From Frankia sp. AgB32 (GTDB taxonomy: Bacteria > Actinomycetota > Actinomycetes > Frankiales > Frankiaceae), in contig NZ_JALKFX010000002.1 of assembly GCF_023243045.1 (NCBI RefSeq), positions 58,042-121,074 on the forward strand: a DNA stretch of 63,033 bases, read 5' to 3'. The notes under the pieces were generated by a model. That model saw only the letters and a program-made list of their open reading frames with translations. It had not been told where the DNA came from and did no database searches. Made by a program: the position numbers and the translations under genes. This document shows positions 17,788-30,076 of this stretch, piece by piece (positions within the stretch are counted from its first letter, which is position 1; each line of letters opens with the position of its first letter).

Positions 17788-18032
17788 GCCGACGTCTCCT
17801 TCTCGGCCTGGCCCTCGAGCAGGGCGATTTCGGCGTAGGCGTCGTAGGTGCGCTGGGCGACGTCGAGGATCGACTCCCAGCCGAGCGGGAGCTCCTCGGA
17901 GAGGTCGTGCAGATCGAGCTTCAGCTGCGAGGCGCGGCTGTTGAGCCGGCGCAACCGCTTGCGGGCCGCCTCCGGGTCGAGTTCGGCAGCGTCTTCGCGT
18001 CGGACGGCCTCGGGTGCGGGGTCAGGCGTCAT
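17784..18032 (-). CDS. CCE_0567-like small nif protein (DUF683 type)
   Basis: 82 residues, mostly helical, with the core DPEAARKRLRRLNSRASQLKLDLHDL split across two predicted helices and PLGWESILDVAQRTYDAYAEIALLE. This matches the small helical-hairpin family found next to nifX and nifW in many diazotrophs. Its role is unknown. It overlaps the DUF269 gene by 11 bases and nifW by four. Confidence 0.85.
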   Translation of the reverse strand: MTPDPAPEAVRREDAAELDPEAARKRLRRLNSRASQLKLDLHDLSEELPLGWESILDVAQRTYDAYAEIALLEGQAEKETSA

Positions 18033-18465
18033 CGCGGGCGACCTCCCCGTACTGCTCGATCACCTTGGTCGCGCCGGTCACCAGGGACTCGCCGCGGGCG
18101 CTGAGCCTGTCCAGCGAGTCGAAGCCGAAGCGCTGCACGTCGCGCAGCGCCTCGGAGACCACGACGAGCCGGCCGGCAAAGATGATCACTCGGCCGAAGC
18201 CCTCGTGACTGAGGTCGAGGATCGTCGTCGTGAAGGCGCCGGTGGCCCGCTCGGTGGCGGCGGCGACGGCCTGGTAGAACGACCGCAGCCGGGCCTCGGT
18301 CGCGGGTTCCAGGTCGCAGTTGGCGGCGATGTTGCGGCGGTCCTCGCGGGTGAGGACGAACGGCGCCAGCAGGTGGTCGTCGGAGAACCGGTCGAGCTGG
18401 CCGTACGCGTCGCTGGCGCGGACCTGGTCGACCAGGTCGCGCAGGAATCCGGTCGTCTCGGTCAT
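18022..18465 (-). CDS. NifX-associated protein (DUF269)
   Basis: 147 residues. [58 protein letters not shown] and a closing helix [13 protein letters not shown] match the DUF269 family that follows nifX in almost all nif clusters. Its biochemical role is not established. The start ATG overlaps the nifX stop by four bases. Confidence 0.92.
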   Translation of the reverse strand: MTETTGFLRDLVDQVRASDAYGQLDRFSDDHLLAPFVLTREDRRNIAANCDLEPATEARLRSFYQAVAAATERATGAFTTTILDLSHEGFGRVIIFAGRLVVVSEALRDVQRFGFDSLDRLSARGESLVTGATKVIEQYGEVARDDA

Positions 18466-18893
18466 GCCGCATCTCCCTTGAGCACCGCGGCGACGCTGCG
18501 GGTCCAGCTCTGCTCGGCCGGCTGCGGGTCTCGGGCCCGCATCACCTTGCGCAGCCACGGCGGCGGAGTGCCGGCGAGGGTCGAGATGTACCGGGCCAGC
18601 AGGTCCTCGACGCTGGTGCCCTTGGCCACCTTCACCGGATGGATCTTGGCCTTCACGACGCGGGCGGCCGCTGTGCCGCCGATGTCGCTGATGTTGAGGA
18701 TCACGCAGTCGAGGACCGCCGCGAGCCTGGATTCGATCTTGCCTTCCTCGTCGTCGGAGGCCGCGTCCAGCAGGCGGCGCTCCAGCAGGCGCGACCCGGT
18801 GGGGCCGACCTCGTACACGTCGAACCGTTGGCACCAGCCGAAGTGCTGGTCCACGGCGGTTCCGTCGCTGGTGGCGAAGGCGATCTTCAACAC
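18462..18893 (-). CDS. nifX: FeMo-cofactor carrier protein NifX
   Basis: 143 residues. [51 protein letters not shown] and [14 protein letters not shown] are the NifX/NafY fold with its cofactor-binding QHFG loop. It carries NifB-co or VK-cluster intermediates to NifEN. The C-terminal [13 protein letters not shown] matches longer NifX forms. It overlaps the nifN end by seven bases. Confidence 0.95.
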   Translation of the reverse strand: MLKIAFATSDGTAVDQHFGWCQRFDVYEVGPTGSRLLERRLLDAASDDEEGKIESRLAAVLDCVILNISDIGGTAAARVVKAKIHPVKVAKGTSVEDLLARYISTLAGTPPPWLRKVMRARDPQPAEQSWTRSVAAVLKGDAA

Positions 18894-20542
18894 GGTGACT
18901 CCTGGAACAGGTCGTCGAGTTCATCGGGGTCGGCCGTGGCGCCCGGCTGACGGGTGAGGTCCGTGGTGGACCGCCCGTCGCTCGTGTGCCCGCCGGGCCC
19001 GTGGTCGAGGACGCGGTTGGCCGCGTCGAGGAGCAGGCGAAGGCTGCCGGCGTAGCCAGCGGTGCTGGCCAGCGCCGCCCCCAGCCGGTCGAAGATCGGA
19101 AAGCCGAGCGGCAGGAACGCGGCGCCGATCCGGTGGGCGACCTCGCGGGTGTGGCTGGAGCCGAGCACCAGTTCGGCACCGGCCGCCGCGGCCCGCTCGG
19201 CGAACTCGTCCAGGTCGCCGACGACGACCTCGGCCCAGGGCGCGTCGGCGAGGACCGGCTCCGAGGTCGGCGCCATCGCGGTGACGATCTCGGCACCGGC
19301 GTCGTGCAGCAGCGACCCGGCCGCGACCAGGAGATCGGGCTCGGCGGCGATCGCGACCCGGACGCCGCCGAGCACGAAGTGCGCGTCGAGCAGTCCGTCC
19401 GCGAGGCGTTCGCGGGCCCGGCGGACCTCCCGCGGGGCGGTCCGGCCGCTGACCACCATCAGCTCGCTGACCAGGGCGTCCATCTCGGTCAGGCCGGTCA
19501 GGTGGGGGTGGTCGAACAGCGGGGCGCCGGTGCGGGCGGCGAGCAGCTCGCCCGCGGTGGTCGCTGCGGCCCCGGCGACCAGGACGGCCCGGGCGTCGCG
19601 CAGCGAGCGCAGCTCGGCGAGCGTGGTACCGCCGGTGGTCGTGGGTTGCCAGGCGGGGGCGAGGTGCCCGTCCAGCGAGCCGGACAGGTCCGGCACCAGC
19701 ACCGGGACGAGGCCGAACGCGCGCACCAGGCCGGCGAGCTCGTCCAGGTCGGCCGCGGTGAGTCCGGGACCGGCGAGGATGGCGATCAGGTCGCCGTCCT
19801 CGCCGGCGCTTCCGGCCGGACGGGTCACGCTGGCCGTCCTGGCCTGCCGGGTCAGGGGCGAGGCCGGCACGGCGGTCGTGACCTGTGCGGCGGTGGCGGC
19901 CGGCTCCGTCGCGGGGATCGCGCGAGCGGTGCCGGCCGACCGGCTGAGGGCGGCCGGGGTCGAGGCCGCGACCAGCGCGGTCGCCCCGTCCGCCGGGCCG
20001 CGGGCCGTCGTCGGCGCCGGGATGACCGCGCGGATCAGCGCCTCCAGGGCCGCGGACCAGCCGTCGGTGAGGCCGCCGACGAAGTCCGGGGTGGACACCC
20101 CGATGATCAGCGGTGCCGAGGCGGTGGTGGTGTCCGGGGCGCCGTCGGGGCGCGCGCTGTCGGTGTCGGCCTCGGCCCAGGCCGCCAGGTAGGACCGCAG
20201 CTGGCCGCCGACATCCTCCCCCGAGACCTCGGTGACGCCGGTGGTGAGCAGGCCGATCACGTCCGGGCGCTGCTTCTTGCGGATGGCGTCGAGGGTCGCG
20301 ACCATCGCCTCGCCGCTGCCGACGACGGCGGTCACCTCGCTGATCGCCGTGGTCTGCAGCGGGATCGGCTCGTTGAAGTGCCGGGTGAGCAGGGCCTTGG
20401 CGAACGACGCGCAGCCCTGCGAGCCGTGCATGATCGGCAGCGAGCCGGCGAGGCCGAGGAAGACGAGCGCCGCGCCGAGCGGCTGGCTGAGCTTGAGCGG
20501 GTCGATCGCGGCGCCCCGCTCGGCAATGACGATCTTCGCCAT
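18887..20542 (-). CDS. nifN: FeMo-cofactor scaffold subunit NifN, enlarged
   Basis: 551 residues, about 100 more than many NifN proteins. The N-terminal [21 protein letters not shown] and [19 protein letters not shown] with one cluster Cys are clear, and the C-terminal [15 protein letters not shown] is typical. Extra length comes from an Ala/Thr/Pro-rich insert at residues ~176-248 and a small one at ~127-142, both probably surface loops. NifN pairs with NifE. Its ATG shares one base with the nifE stop (TGATG), so translation is coupled. Confidence 0.94.
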   Translation of the reverse strand: MAKIVIAERGAAIDPLKLSQPLGAALVFLGLAGSLPIMHGSQGCASFAKALLTRHFNEPIPLQTTAISEVTAVVGSGEAMVATLDAIRKKQRPDVIGLLTTGVTEVSGEDVGGQLRSYLAAWAEADTDSARPDGAPDTTTASAPLIIGVSTPDFVGGLTDGWSAALEALIRAVIPAPTTARGPADGATALVAASTPAALSRSAGTARAIPATEPAATAAQVTTAVPASPLTRQARTASVTRPAGSAGEDGDLIAILAGPGLTAADLDELAGLVRAFGLVPVLVPDLSGSLDGHLAPAWQPTTTGGTTLAELRSLRDARAVLVAGAAATTAGELLAARTGAPLFDHPHLTGLTEMDALVSELMVVSGRTAPREVRRARERLADGLLDAHFVLGGVRVAIAAEPDLLVAAGSLLHDAGAEIVTAMAPTSEPVLADAPWAEVVVGDLDEFAERAAAAGAELVLGSSHTREVAHRIGAAFLPLGFPIFDRLGAALASTAGYAGSLRLLLDAANRVLDHGPGGHTSDGRSTTDLTRQPGATADPDELDDLFQESPC

Positions 20543-21936
20543 CACGCCACCCCGGCCAGGTCGGCGAGGGCGGGGGCGGGGGCGTCCCACGGCGCGGGCC
20601 GGCGGACCTGCTCCCAGACGGGGCTGGAGATCGCCATGTCGAGGCGGCGGGCGAACTCGACCATCCCGGTGTAGCCCGCGTAGGGGATGTGCCGTTCCTG
20701 GTTGATGTCGAGGAACGGCAGCCGGCCCTTGATCGCGGTGTACTGGTTGCGGCCACCGGCGACGAGGATGTCCGCGCCGGTCTCCGCGGCCACCCGCAGC
20801 AGTTCCCGCGGGCTGCCCTCTTTGATCATCTTCGCGTCGCCGAGCAGCTCACGGATCTTCTCGACGTCCCCGTCGGAGCTCTTCGTGATGCCGCTGCCCA
20901 CGACCTCGATGCCGAGGTCCTGCAGCGCGGAGACGATCGACCAGCTCTTGACGCCGCCGGTGTAGAGCACCGCCCTGCGGCCGGCCAGGCGCTCCCGGTA
21001 CGGCGCGAGCGCCTTCTCGGTGGCGGCCTCCTCGGCGGCGATGAGTTCCTCCGTGCGCCGGGTGAGCTCGTCGTCGCCGAGCAGGCGGGCGAAGCCGCGA
21101 AGGGTGTCGCCCATCGCCCGGGTGCCGTAGAAGCTGCCCTCGAACCAGGGAATGTCGTAGCGCTCGTCCAGCCCGCGGGCGAGGCCGAGCAGCGCCCGGG
21201 AGCAGACGACCATCGACGCCTTCGCCCGGTGGGCGGCGGCCACGTCGTGGTAGCGGGCGTCGCCACTGATGCACGCCCGGACCCGGATGCCGAGCCGGCC
21301 GAGCAGCGGCAGCACGTCCCACAGCTCGCCGGCGATGTTGTACTCGCCGATCAGGTTCACGTCGAACCGGCCGACGTCGGCCGGCTCGACGGTGCCGATC
21401 ACGTGGTCCAGCAGTGCCTGGCCGGCGATCTTGTTGCCGAGGTTCTTGTTCCCGACGAAGCCGGGGGCGTCGACCGGGATGACCGGCACGCCGGTCTGCG
21501 CGGTGGCGGCCGTGCACACCGCGTCGAGGTCGTCGCCGATCATGGCGGTGACGCAGGTGGTGTAGACGAAGACCGCTGGGGGCGCGAACCGCTCGACGAC
21601 GTCGAGGATCGTGTCGAACAGCCGCTGCTCCCCGCCGAGAACCACGTCGTTCTCGGTCATGTCGGTGGTGAAGCCGCGGCGGTACAGCGTCGGCCCGGAC
21701 GACAGGCTGCCGCGGCCGTCCCAGGAGTTGCCGGCGCAGGCGATCGGGCCGTGGACGATGTGCGCGCTGTCGACGATCGGCACCAGGGTGATCATCGCGC
21801 CGTCGAAGGTGCAGCCGCCGGAGGTGCCACCCGGCTTGGGCTTGGGGCAACCGGCCTTGCGCTGCTTCTCGCTCTTGGTGGTGTTGGTGTCACAGGAGGT
21901 TTCGGTGAACAACGCGGCACGGTCTGCAGCAGACAT
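20542..21936 (-). CDS. nifE: FeMo-cofactor scaffold subunit NifE
   Basis: 464 residues. The N-terminal segment [18 protein letters not shown], then [32 protein letters not shown] and [21 protein letters not shown] define NifE. It lacks the NifD His442 cofactor ligand in the ISSPVWE context. With NifN it forms the scaffold on which NifB-co becomes FeMo-co. GAGGA precedes the ATG at 21936. A 253-base gap with a strong hairpin separates it from nifK. Confidence 0.96.
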   Translation of the reverse strand: MSAADRAALFTETSCDTNTTKSEKQRKAGCPKPKPGGTSGGCTFDGAMITLVPIVDSAHIVHGPIACAGNSWDGRGSLSSGPTLYRRGFTTDMTENDVVLGGEQRLFDTILDVVERFAPPAVFVYTTCVTAMIGDDLDAVCTAATAQTGVPVIPVDAPGFVGNKNLGNKIAGQALLDHVIGTVEPADVGRFDVNLIGEYNIAGELWDVLPLLGRLGIRVRACISGDARYHDVAAAHRAKASMVVCSRALLGLARGLDERYDIPWFEGSFYGTRAMGDTLRGFARLLGDDELTRRTEELIAAEEAATEKALAPYRERLAGRRAVLYTGGVKSWSIVSALQDLGIEVVGSGITKSSDGDVEKIRELLGDAKMIKEGSPRELLRVAAETGADILVAGGRNQYTAIKGRLPFLDINQERHIPYAGYTGMVEFARRLDMAISSPVWEQVRRPAPWDAPAPALADLAGVA

Positions 21937-21982
21937 AGGCCATCCTCGGGAGGGGGCGGTCCTCGGGTGAGGCTGGACAAGG

Positions 21983-22016
21983 GGGTCGGTCGACCCGGGA
22001 GGGAGTCGACCGACCC
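21983..22016 (-). terminator. Hairpin between nifK and nifE
   Basis: GGGTCGGTCGAC (21983-21994) pairs perfectly with GTCGACCGACCC (22005-22016) around a ten-base loop. It lies in the 253-base nifK-nifE gap. It may terminate or attenuate the nifHDK message, or protect its 3' end from decay, so that structural genes outnumber assembly genes. Confidence 0.65.
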
Positions 22017-22189
22017 GCCCGTGAGCGGGGAGTCGGTGCAGGTGGTCCTGGCCCGTCTCGACCCGCGGGGAGTGGTCGGCCGGCCGCAGGGAGCGCGGTG
22101 GGCGCGACCGGCCGACCACGTCTGGCCCCGGCTGGTCGCCGCGGTGAGCGGCGACGCCGGTGGCGATCCCGGCTACAGCAGGTGACAGG

Positions 22190-23752
22190 TCAGCGGACCG
22201 CGTCGAAGCTGTGGTCGGGGGCCTCGCGGTCCATCTCGTCGAGGATCGTGTTGACGAGCTGGGTGAGCAGGTGCAGCCCGCCCGTGTACCCGACGATCGG
22301 GAAGCGGTGCAGGTGGTGCCGGTCGAAGATCGGGAACCCGACCCGGACCAGCGGCACCTTCGCCTCACGGGAGATGTACTTGAGCTGCATGCTGCCGATG
22401 AGCAGGTCGACCGGCTCGGTGAAGACCAGCGACCGCAGGTGCCAGAGGTCCTTCTCCGGCCAGACGGTGGCCTCCGAGCCGAACTTGCTGGCGGAGAGCA
22501 CCTTCTCCATGCGGGCCTTGAACGTGCTGTCGGCGTTCGTGCTCACGATGTGGATGGGGATCATCCCGAGCTCGAGCACGAACCGGGTCAGCGCGATGAC
22601 GAGGTCCGGGTCGCCGGCGATCGCGACGCGCTTGCCGTGCACGTAGGCGTGCGAGTCGGTGATCGCGTCGACGAGGCGGCCGCGCTCGACGGTGAGCTCG
22701 GTCGGGACGCTGACCTCCGCGACCCGGGCGACCTCGGTCAGGAAGGCGTCGGTGCCCTTGACCCCGAGCGGGGTCTCCAGCAGGACGGTCTCCTGCTTCC
22801 AGTCCTTCTGGATGTACTCGGTGGTGCGGTGCAGCGAGGTCTGCTGCAGGATCAGGCTCGCGCGGCTGAACTTCGCCTGCGCGCCCTGCGCGAGCGGGGT
22901 GCCACCCGGGTAGAGGAAGTACTCGCCCTCGGCCGGGGAGTCCAGCGAGCTGGAGTGGTCGCCCAGGATCAGCGGGTCGACACCCATCAGCTCGAGGATG
23001 CGCCGGTACTCGCGGTGGTTGCCGACGTAGGTGTCGAAGCCGGGGATGACGTTCAGCCGGGGCTTGTCCGACTTCTTCACCTTCGACGCGTCCGCGTCCG
23101 GGGACTTCGCCAGCATCTCGAGGATGCCCTTGAGCATCACGTCGTAGCCGGTGATGTGCGAGCCCACGAAGGACGGGGTGTGGGCGTACGACACCGGGAA
23201 GTCCTCGGCGATGACGCCCTGCTCGCGTGCCGCGCCGATGTAGGCGAACAGGTCCTCACCGATGACCTCGGCCATGCAGGTGGTGCTGACCGCGATGTGC
23301 TTCGGCTTGTAGAGGGCGCTGATGTTCTCCATCGCCTCGACGAGGTTGTTGATCCCGCCGAACACGGCGGCATCCTCGGTCATCGAGGTGGAGGCGGCGG
23401 GCACCGGCTCCTTGAAGTGCCGGGCGAAGTGGCTGCGGAAGTACGCCACGCAGCCCTGCGAGCCGTGGACCAGCGGCATGGTGCCCTCGAAGCCGAGCGC
23501 GGCGAGAACCGCGCCGAGCGGCTGGCAGGCCTTGGCCGGGTTGACGGTCAGGCCCTCGCGGGCGAAGTTCTTCTCGCGGTACTCCCACCCACGAGTCCAG
23601 TCCAGGACGCGCTGGACCTCTTCCTTGGAGGCCGCGTCCTCGAACTCGCGCTTGCCCTCGAACTGCTTCTGGTAGACCTCGTCACGAAAGATGTCGTTGT
23701 GGTCGAGGACACGCAGTGGGACTTCGCTGCTGTTCTCCGGGGTCGTCGTCAC
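22190..23752 (-). CDS. nifK: Nitrogenase MoFe protein beta chain
   Basis: 520 residues, standard length. P-cluster Cys ligands appear in [33 protein letters not shown] and [13 protein letters not shown]. The N-terminal arm [35 protein letters not shown] is typical (read in two parts). [14 protein letters not shown] lies near the C-terminus. With NifD it forms the catalytic heterotetramer in the cytoplasm. The gap to nifD (212 bases) contains two hairpins. Confidence 0.98.
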   Translation of the reverse strand: MTTTPENSSEVPLRVLDHNDIFRDEVYQKQFEGKREFEDAASKEEVQRVLDWTRGWEYREKNFAREGLTVNPAKACQPLGAVLAALGFEGTMPLVHGSQGCVAYFRSHFARHFKEPVPAASTSMTEDAAVFGGINNLVEAMENISALYKPKHIAVSTTCMAEVIGEDLFAYIGAAREQGVIAEDFPVSYAHTPSFVGSHITGYDVMLKGILEMLAKSPDADASKVKKSDKPRLNVIPGFDTYVGNHREYRRILELMGVDPLILGDHSSSLDSPAEGEYFLYPGGTPLAQGAQAKFSRASLILQQTSLHRTTEYIQKDWKQETVLLETPLGVKGTDAFLTEVARVAEVSVPTELTVERGRLVDAITDSHAYVHGKRVAIAGDPDLVIALTRFVLELGMIPIHIVSTNADSTFKARMEKVLSASKFGSEATVWPEKDLWHLRSLVFTEPVDLLIGSMQLKYISREAKVPLVRVGFPIFDRHHLHRFPIVGYTGGLHLLTQLVNTILDEMDREAPDHSFDAVR

Positions 23753-23801
23753 CGGACGTCCTCCTCTCCCCTGTGGGGCTGTCCCCTACGGGGGCTTGAT
23801 G

Positions 23802-23853
23802 CCTGGCCGGCAGCCGCCAGCCACCGCTGGTCGCTGGCGGCTGCTATCGGCCA
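23802..23853 (-). other. Long hairpin in the nifD-nifK gap
   Basis: GCAGCCGCCAGC (23809-23820) pairs perfectly with GCTGGCGGCTGC (23832-23843), and an outer CTGGCC/GGCCAG stem extends it. It lies just upstream of nifK. It could pause transcription, protect mRNA or slow nifK translation. Confidence 0.6.
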
Positions 23854-23881
23854 GTGCTGGGAAACCGCGCGTACCGCGGGT

Positions 23882-23903
23882 GCCGGGCGGTTCCTCGCCC
23901 GGC
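23882..23903 (-). other. Second hairpin in the nifD-nifK gap
   Basis: GCCGGGCG (23882-23889) pairs with CGCCCGGC (23896-23903) around a six-base loop, 61 bases after the nifD stop. It is a candidate partial terminator or 3'-end stabiliser for nifHD mRNA. Confidence 0.55.
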
Positions 23904-23964
23904 GGTTCGGCTAGCGCCGGCTCACGCCTGGCCGCTCATGCCGAGTGCCGTGTGGACGGCTGGG

Positions 23965-25425
23965 TCAGGACACCTCGCCGGCCTTCGACCAGGGAGCCTC
24001 CAGGAGGTCCCAGGCCGGGCTGTTGATCGCGATGTCCATGTCACGGGCGAAGACCGCGAAGCCATCCACTCCGTGGTAGGGCCCGGAGTAGTCCCAGGAG
24101 TGCATCTGCCGGAAGGGGATGCCCATCTTGTGGAAGACGTACTTCTCCTTGACGCCCGCACCCATCAGGTCCGGCTTGAGGAACTTGGCGAACTCCTCGA
24201 GCTCGAACGCGGTCGGGTCGTCGTAGAGAACGGTGCCTTCCTTGAGCATGGCGTAGGTCCGGGTGTAGTCGTCCTTGTGGGCGAACTCGTAGCCGGTACC
24301 GACGACCTCCATGCCAAGGTCCTCGTACGCGCCGATGGTGTGGCGGGGGCGCAGGCCACCGACCGCGAGCATCACCCGCTTGCCCTCCAGCCGGGGCCGG
24401 AACGCCTTGGTGATCTCATCGAAGCGGACCTGGTAACGAGCGATCGCCGCCTCGGTCTTCGCCTTGATCTCGTCATCGAAGAACTCGGCGATCTTGCGCA
24501 TGGAGGAGATGATCTTCGACGGGCCGAAGAAGTTGAACTCGGTCCACGGGGTGCCGAAGCGGTCTTCCATGGTGGTGCAGATGTAGTTCATCGAGCGGTA
24601 GCAGTGGATCAGGTTGAGCTTCGACAGGTGCGTCGACTTCATCTCGTTGATCGTGCCGTCGCCGGACCACTGGGCGATGACCCGAAGGCCCATCTCCTCG
24701 AGGATCCGCCGCGACGCCCACGCGTCGCCGCCGATGTTGTAGTCACCGATCAGCGCGACGTCGTAGTCGGTCTGCTCGAAGGTGCCGCCGCCGGTGCCAA
24801 GCACGTGGTCGCGAACCGCGTCGTTCGCGATGTGGTGGCCCAGGGACTGGCTGACGCCGCGGAAGCCCTCGCAGCGAACCGGGATGACCGGGATGTCGTT
24901 CTTCTTCGCGGACTTCTTGGCAACGGCCTCGATGTCGTCGCCGATCAGACCGATCGGGCACTCGGACTGCACCGAGATGCCCTTGGCCAGCGGGAACAAC
25001 TCGACGATCTCGTCCAGGACCTTCTCCAGCTTGGTGTCACCGCCGAAGACGATGTCCTTTTCCTGGAAGTCGGTCGTGATCTGCATCGCCGTGAAGTTGT
25101 CGACGCCCAGGTGGCCATGGGCATAGTTGCGCCGGGTGGCCCAGGAGTACTGACCGCAACCGACCGGCCCGTGACTGATGGTGACCATGTCCTTCACCGG
25201 GCCCCACACCACACCCTTGGAACCGGCGTAGGCGCAGCCACGGATCGTCATGACCCCAGGACGGGACTTGATGTTGGACTTGACCTCGCACTCCTTCGAC
25301 CCCTCGGGGTCGTTGGACTTGATGTGCTTGGCCCGGAACTTGGCTGCCTTCGCGGGGTACTGGGACAGAACCTCGGCGATCATCGCCTCGGTCTCGGCCC
25401 TCTCGGGTGCCGGGGTCGTCGTCAT
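23965..25425 (-). CDS. nifD: Nitrogenase MoFe protein alpha chain
   Basis: 486 residues. The FeMo-co ligands are C275 ([10 protein letters not shown]) and H442 ([12 protein letters not shown]), at the same numbers as in Azotobacter. P-cluster ligands are C64, C90 and C156 ([29 protein letters not shown]). It holds the active site for N2 reduction. The 44-base gap to nifH suggests one nifHD transcript. Confidence 0.98.
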   Translation of the reverse strand: MTTTPAPERAETEAMIAEVLSQYPAKAAKFRAKHIKSNDPEGSKECEVKSNIKSRPGVMTIRGCAYAGSKGVVWGPVKDMVTISHGPVGCGQYSWATRRNYAHGHLGVDNFTAMQITTDFQEKDIVFGGDTKLEKVLDEIVELFPLAKGISVQSECPIGLIGDDIEAVAKKSAKKNDIPVIPVRCEGFRGVSQSLGHHIANDAVRDHVLGTGGGTFEQTDYDVALIGDYNIGGDAWASRRILEEMGLRVIAQWSGDGTINEMKSTHLSKLNLIHCYRSMNYICTTMEDRFGTPWTEFNFFGPSKIISSMRKIAEFFDDEIKAKTEAAIARYQVRFDEITKAFRPRLEGKRVMLAVGGLRPRHTIGAYEDLGMEVVGTGYEFAHKDDYTRTYAMLKEGTVLYDDPTAFELEEFAKFLKPDLMGAGVKEKYVFHKMGIPFRQMHSWDYSGPYHGVDGFAVFARDMDIAINSPAWDLLEAPWSKAGEVS

Positions 25426-25469
25426 GGTCAGGACCTCATCCTCGGTGTCGGAGCAGGGAGTTTGGAGTA

Positions 25470-27732
<2,263 letters not shown>

Positions 27733-28304
27733 CACCAGCCGTCGCTCCGGTACTGAAGACCATGGGCTGCGCCGCGAACTGTGGTTCACCGTTTGTTCGG
27801 CGGCGACATGAATCAGACTAGGAGCCGATTATTTCGGACTGGCAAGCGCGGGTAACTTCGCGGTTAACAGGTATTCTTCGCGGATGGGCGGAAGATATGC
27901 GGTCACGTTATTGACGACGATATCTCCGAGGATAAACTCAAGGATAAGTTTTTCTTCGGGACCACTCCGGAGCCGCCGGTGGCGCCCCCGTGCGTGGCCC
28001 CCCGCACCCCGCTGGGGTGCGGCGGGACGGAGGTCGGGGCCCACGCGGTCGCCCCCCTCACCGGAGGTCGGGGCCGGCCTCGGTCGAAAATGGCAGGCCC
28101 GGCGGCCGCGGCCGACCACGGCGATGCCGGGCCGTCTCCGGCGGCGGCCAGTCGGCCCCTATTTCGCTATTCAAGTGTTGCGGAAACGTGCTCATCGGCC
28201 CCTGCACCGCCCGCGCCCCGGCGGTGCGGAGTACGCACTAATCGGCACGGCCGAACGGCGTCATCATCGTCCTGTGCAGCGAGGGTTAACGGTTCCGAAA
28301 CCCT
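27733..28304. other. nifV upstream region, AT-rich with repeats, no clear gene
   Basis: An AT-rich stretch (27800-27960), unusual for this DNA, precedes nifV on the minus strand and is the likely nif promoter region. The direct repeat CTTCGCGG occurs at 27856-27863 and 27876-27883, 20 bases apart. A minus-strand frame at 27829-28119 reads with AT-rich third positions and is judged non-coding. 27960-28300 is GC-rich and featureless. No sigma-54-type -24/-12 site was found. Confidence 0.5.
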
Positions 28305-28350
28305 TGTCCTAGTTCCTGGGTTGGACCTGTCCTAGCGCCTGGGATATCTT
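28305..28350 (+). promoter_or_regulatory. Tandem operator repeat and promoter upstream of the nif-divergent gene
   Basis: TGTCCTAGTTCCTGGG (28305-28320) and TGTCCTAGCGCCTGGG (28328-28343) are a 16-base direct repeat with two mismatches, 23 bases apart. The second copy sits between a -35-like TTGGAC (28321) and a -10-like TATCTT (28345). A protein binding both copies would face one side of the helix and cover the promoter spacer. Confidence 0.55.
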
Positions 28351-28506
28351 ATGGATAAGAAAAAAGAAGCCTGGTCACGCCGGTACTGTCGGGCCGCGCC
28401 GGTACCGGCGGAACGCAGGGCTTTCCCGCCTGGGAGAGCGGAAGGAGCTGGGCGTGTCGGTGGACGTGTACACGGGGAACCTCGGTTGCCAGCTGGGAGT
28501 GTAGAG

Positions 28507-28941
28507 ATGTCGGAGGCGCAGATGATCGGTGTGCCAACCGACGCTCCCGGGACCTGGGAGGACCTGCGGTCGGCCGTGGTGGGAAACAACGGAGTCTTCA
28601 GGACCACCATGGGCATGCTGCGGGAGATCGGTGGCTACGGCCGACTCGGCACGAACGTAAGGCAGATCCTCAGCCGCAACCTCGCCGGTATCGGCCTGGG
28701 GCACCTGCCGGTTGAACTGCCCGCCTATCAGGACAAGGAGATTCTCCTCTTCCAGTACGGCACCCCCGCAGCCGAGATCGTCGAAGCGGTTCGTGAGGGC
28801 GCCTCGGATGGCGCGGAGACCGCGCTGGTCCGGCTGAACTCGTCGCAGGACCTCGCCAAGGTGCGCGACGCCTCCCTCAAGGCCGTCGAGCTCCTGTCGA
28901 TCCTCAACGACCGATGCCGGGACTGCGCCCGTCCCATCTAG
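28507..28941 (+). CDS. Unrecognised protein divergent from nifV
   Basis: 144 residues, unrecognised. The start ATG at 28507 has GGGAG upstream and a ~150-base leader. The body is predicted alpha/beta and soluble. It includes GLGHLPVELPAYQDKEILLF, then YGTPAAEIVEAVREGAS, and ends with CRDCARPI, a possible metal or thiol pair. Codon use is typical of the surrounding genes, so it is probably real. Its position divergent from nifV and its repeat-bearing promoter suggest a role or expression tied to nitrogen fixation. That link is inference only. Confidence 0.75.
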   Translation: MSEAQMIGVPTDAPGTWEDLRSAVVGNNGVFRTTMGMLREIGGYGRLGTNVRQILSRNLAGIGLGHLPVELPAYQDKEILLFQYGTPAAEIVEAVREGASDGAETALVRLNSSQDLAKVRDASLKAVELLSILNDRCRDCARPI

Positions 28942-29344
28942 CACCACGGCCTTCTGGCCACGCTCGGTGACACTCGCCGGTCATCGAGCGGCCCACCGGA
29001 CCATCCGTCCCGCCGCGCACGGCGCGGCCACGGGACTCCGCCTCGCACCACCCGATCGCCACCTCCCGACGCCGGCGGACACACCCGCCGTGCCGTGCCG
29101 TGTCGTGCCGGTGAGCCGCCGAGATCGCCGCTCGGGGCTCACCGTCACCGCGTTCGCGCCGCCGTTCACCTGCTGTGCCACCCGATGCGTCCGAGATGCC
29201 CGATGCCTGCGCGGCAGAGGGACCACCGTGGCCCTTCTAGTGCGTGTCGCGCCCGCTTTGTCCATAGCAAAGGGCCACACCCAGTCCCGCCGCCAGACAC
29301 ACCGGACCTCCCGGTGGTAGCACGCTGTGACGGGGACCGCTTTC
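28942..29344. other. Intergenic region, nothing recognised
   Basis: About 400 bases between the unknown gene and the tetR operators. Frames here lack homology and normal codon pattern. No strong hairpin was seen. Confidence 0.5.
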
Positions 29345-29378
29345 CTGTCCGATCGGACAGTCCTGACCGATCGGACAG
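29345..29378 (+). promoter_or_regulatory. Tandem TetR-type operators
   Basis: CTGTCCGATCGGACAG (29345-29360) is a perfect 16-base palindrome. CTGACCGATCGGACAG (29363-29378) is the same site with one changed pair. Centres are 18 bases apart and the tetR start is 15 bases downstream. The pattern implies cooperative binding of two TetR dimers and autorepression of the tetR-mmpL operon. Confidence 0.8.
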
Positions 29379-29392
29379 CTAGACTGAGCCGC

Positions 29393-29941
29393 GTGACCCG
29401 GTCCACCGTCCCGCTGCGCCAGCAGCTCCTCGACGCCTCGCTGCGGCTGTTCTCCCAGCGCGGGTTCCGGGGAACGTCGCTGCAGGACATCGCGCGGGAG
29501 GTCGGATGTTCGAAAGCCTCGCTGCTGTACCACTTCGCCAGCAAGGAAGCGATTCTGGTCGAGCTGCTGGCTCCCTGCACCGCCGCGATGACCGAGCTGA
29601 CCGACCGCCTACGGGACGAGCCCGATGACCAGGTCGTGGCGCGGGCCGTCGAGGGCCTGGTCGACCTCATCGTGCGTTTCCGCCGCGAGGTCCATCTGCT
29701 GCTCGCCGAGGGGCCTGCCATCAGCGCCGCCCGTGGGGACGGCGCCGGCGAGGCAGCTCAGGAGCCGGAACCCCTCCTGAGCTGCCTCGCCGGCCGGTCG
29801 ACCGAACCACCGGACCGGTTACGGGCCTGGATGGCACTGGGCGCGATCACCCTTGGCGCCGCCGGCGCGGCGGACCAGCCGACCGAGCTGGTGCGCCACG
29901 AACTGGCCGCCGGCGCGCGGCGCGTTCTCGACCTGAGCTGA
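29393..29941 (+). CDS. TetR-family repressor of the adjacent MMPL exporter
   Basis: 182 residues. The N-terminal helix-turn-helix reads ASLRLFSQRGFRGTSLQDIAREVGCSKASLLYHFASKE (split over residues ~12-49). The rest is the variable ligand-binding domain. GTG at 29393 is chosen because the operators lie directly upstream; an earlier frame would translate them. It precedes the mmpL gene by 135 bases on the same strand. It probably senses an exported lipid or hydrophobic drug. Confidence 0.88.
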   Translation: MTRSTVPLRQQLLDASLRLFSQRGFRGTSLQDIAREVGCSKASLLYHFASKEAILVELLAPCTAAMTELTDRLRDEPDDQVVARAVEGLVDLIVRFRREVHLLLAEGPAISAARGDGAGEAAQEPEPLLSCLAGRSTEPPDRLRAWMALGAITLGAAGAADQPTELVRHELAAGARRVLDLS

Positions 29942-30076
29942 ACGTCCCGCGCCAGCGCGGCCGCACCCGGGTTGGCCGCGGGCCGCCCGGAAAGGAACGG
30001 TCCGACGACGGGTCGTGCACCTCACGACCTGGCTCCAGCCCGGTTGCCGGCTGGAAGACGTGAAGGAGGTGGGCCC

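Noticed and set aside
27829-28119. 96-codon minus-strand frame upstream of nifV ending REEYLLTAKLPALASPK
   Set aside because: Its AT-rich third positions are unlike all real genes here, and it has no homology or ribosome-binding site; more likely promoter DNA.
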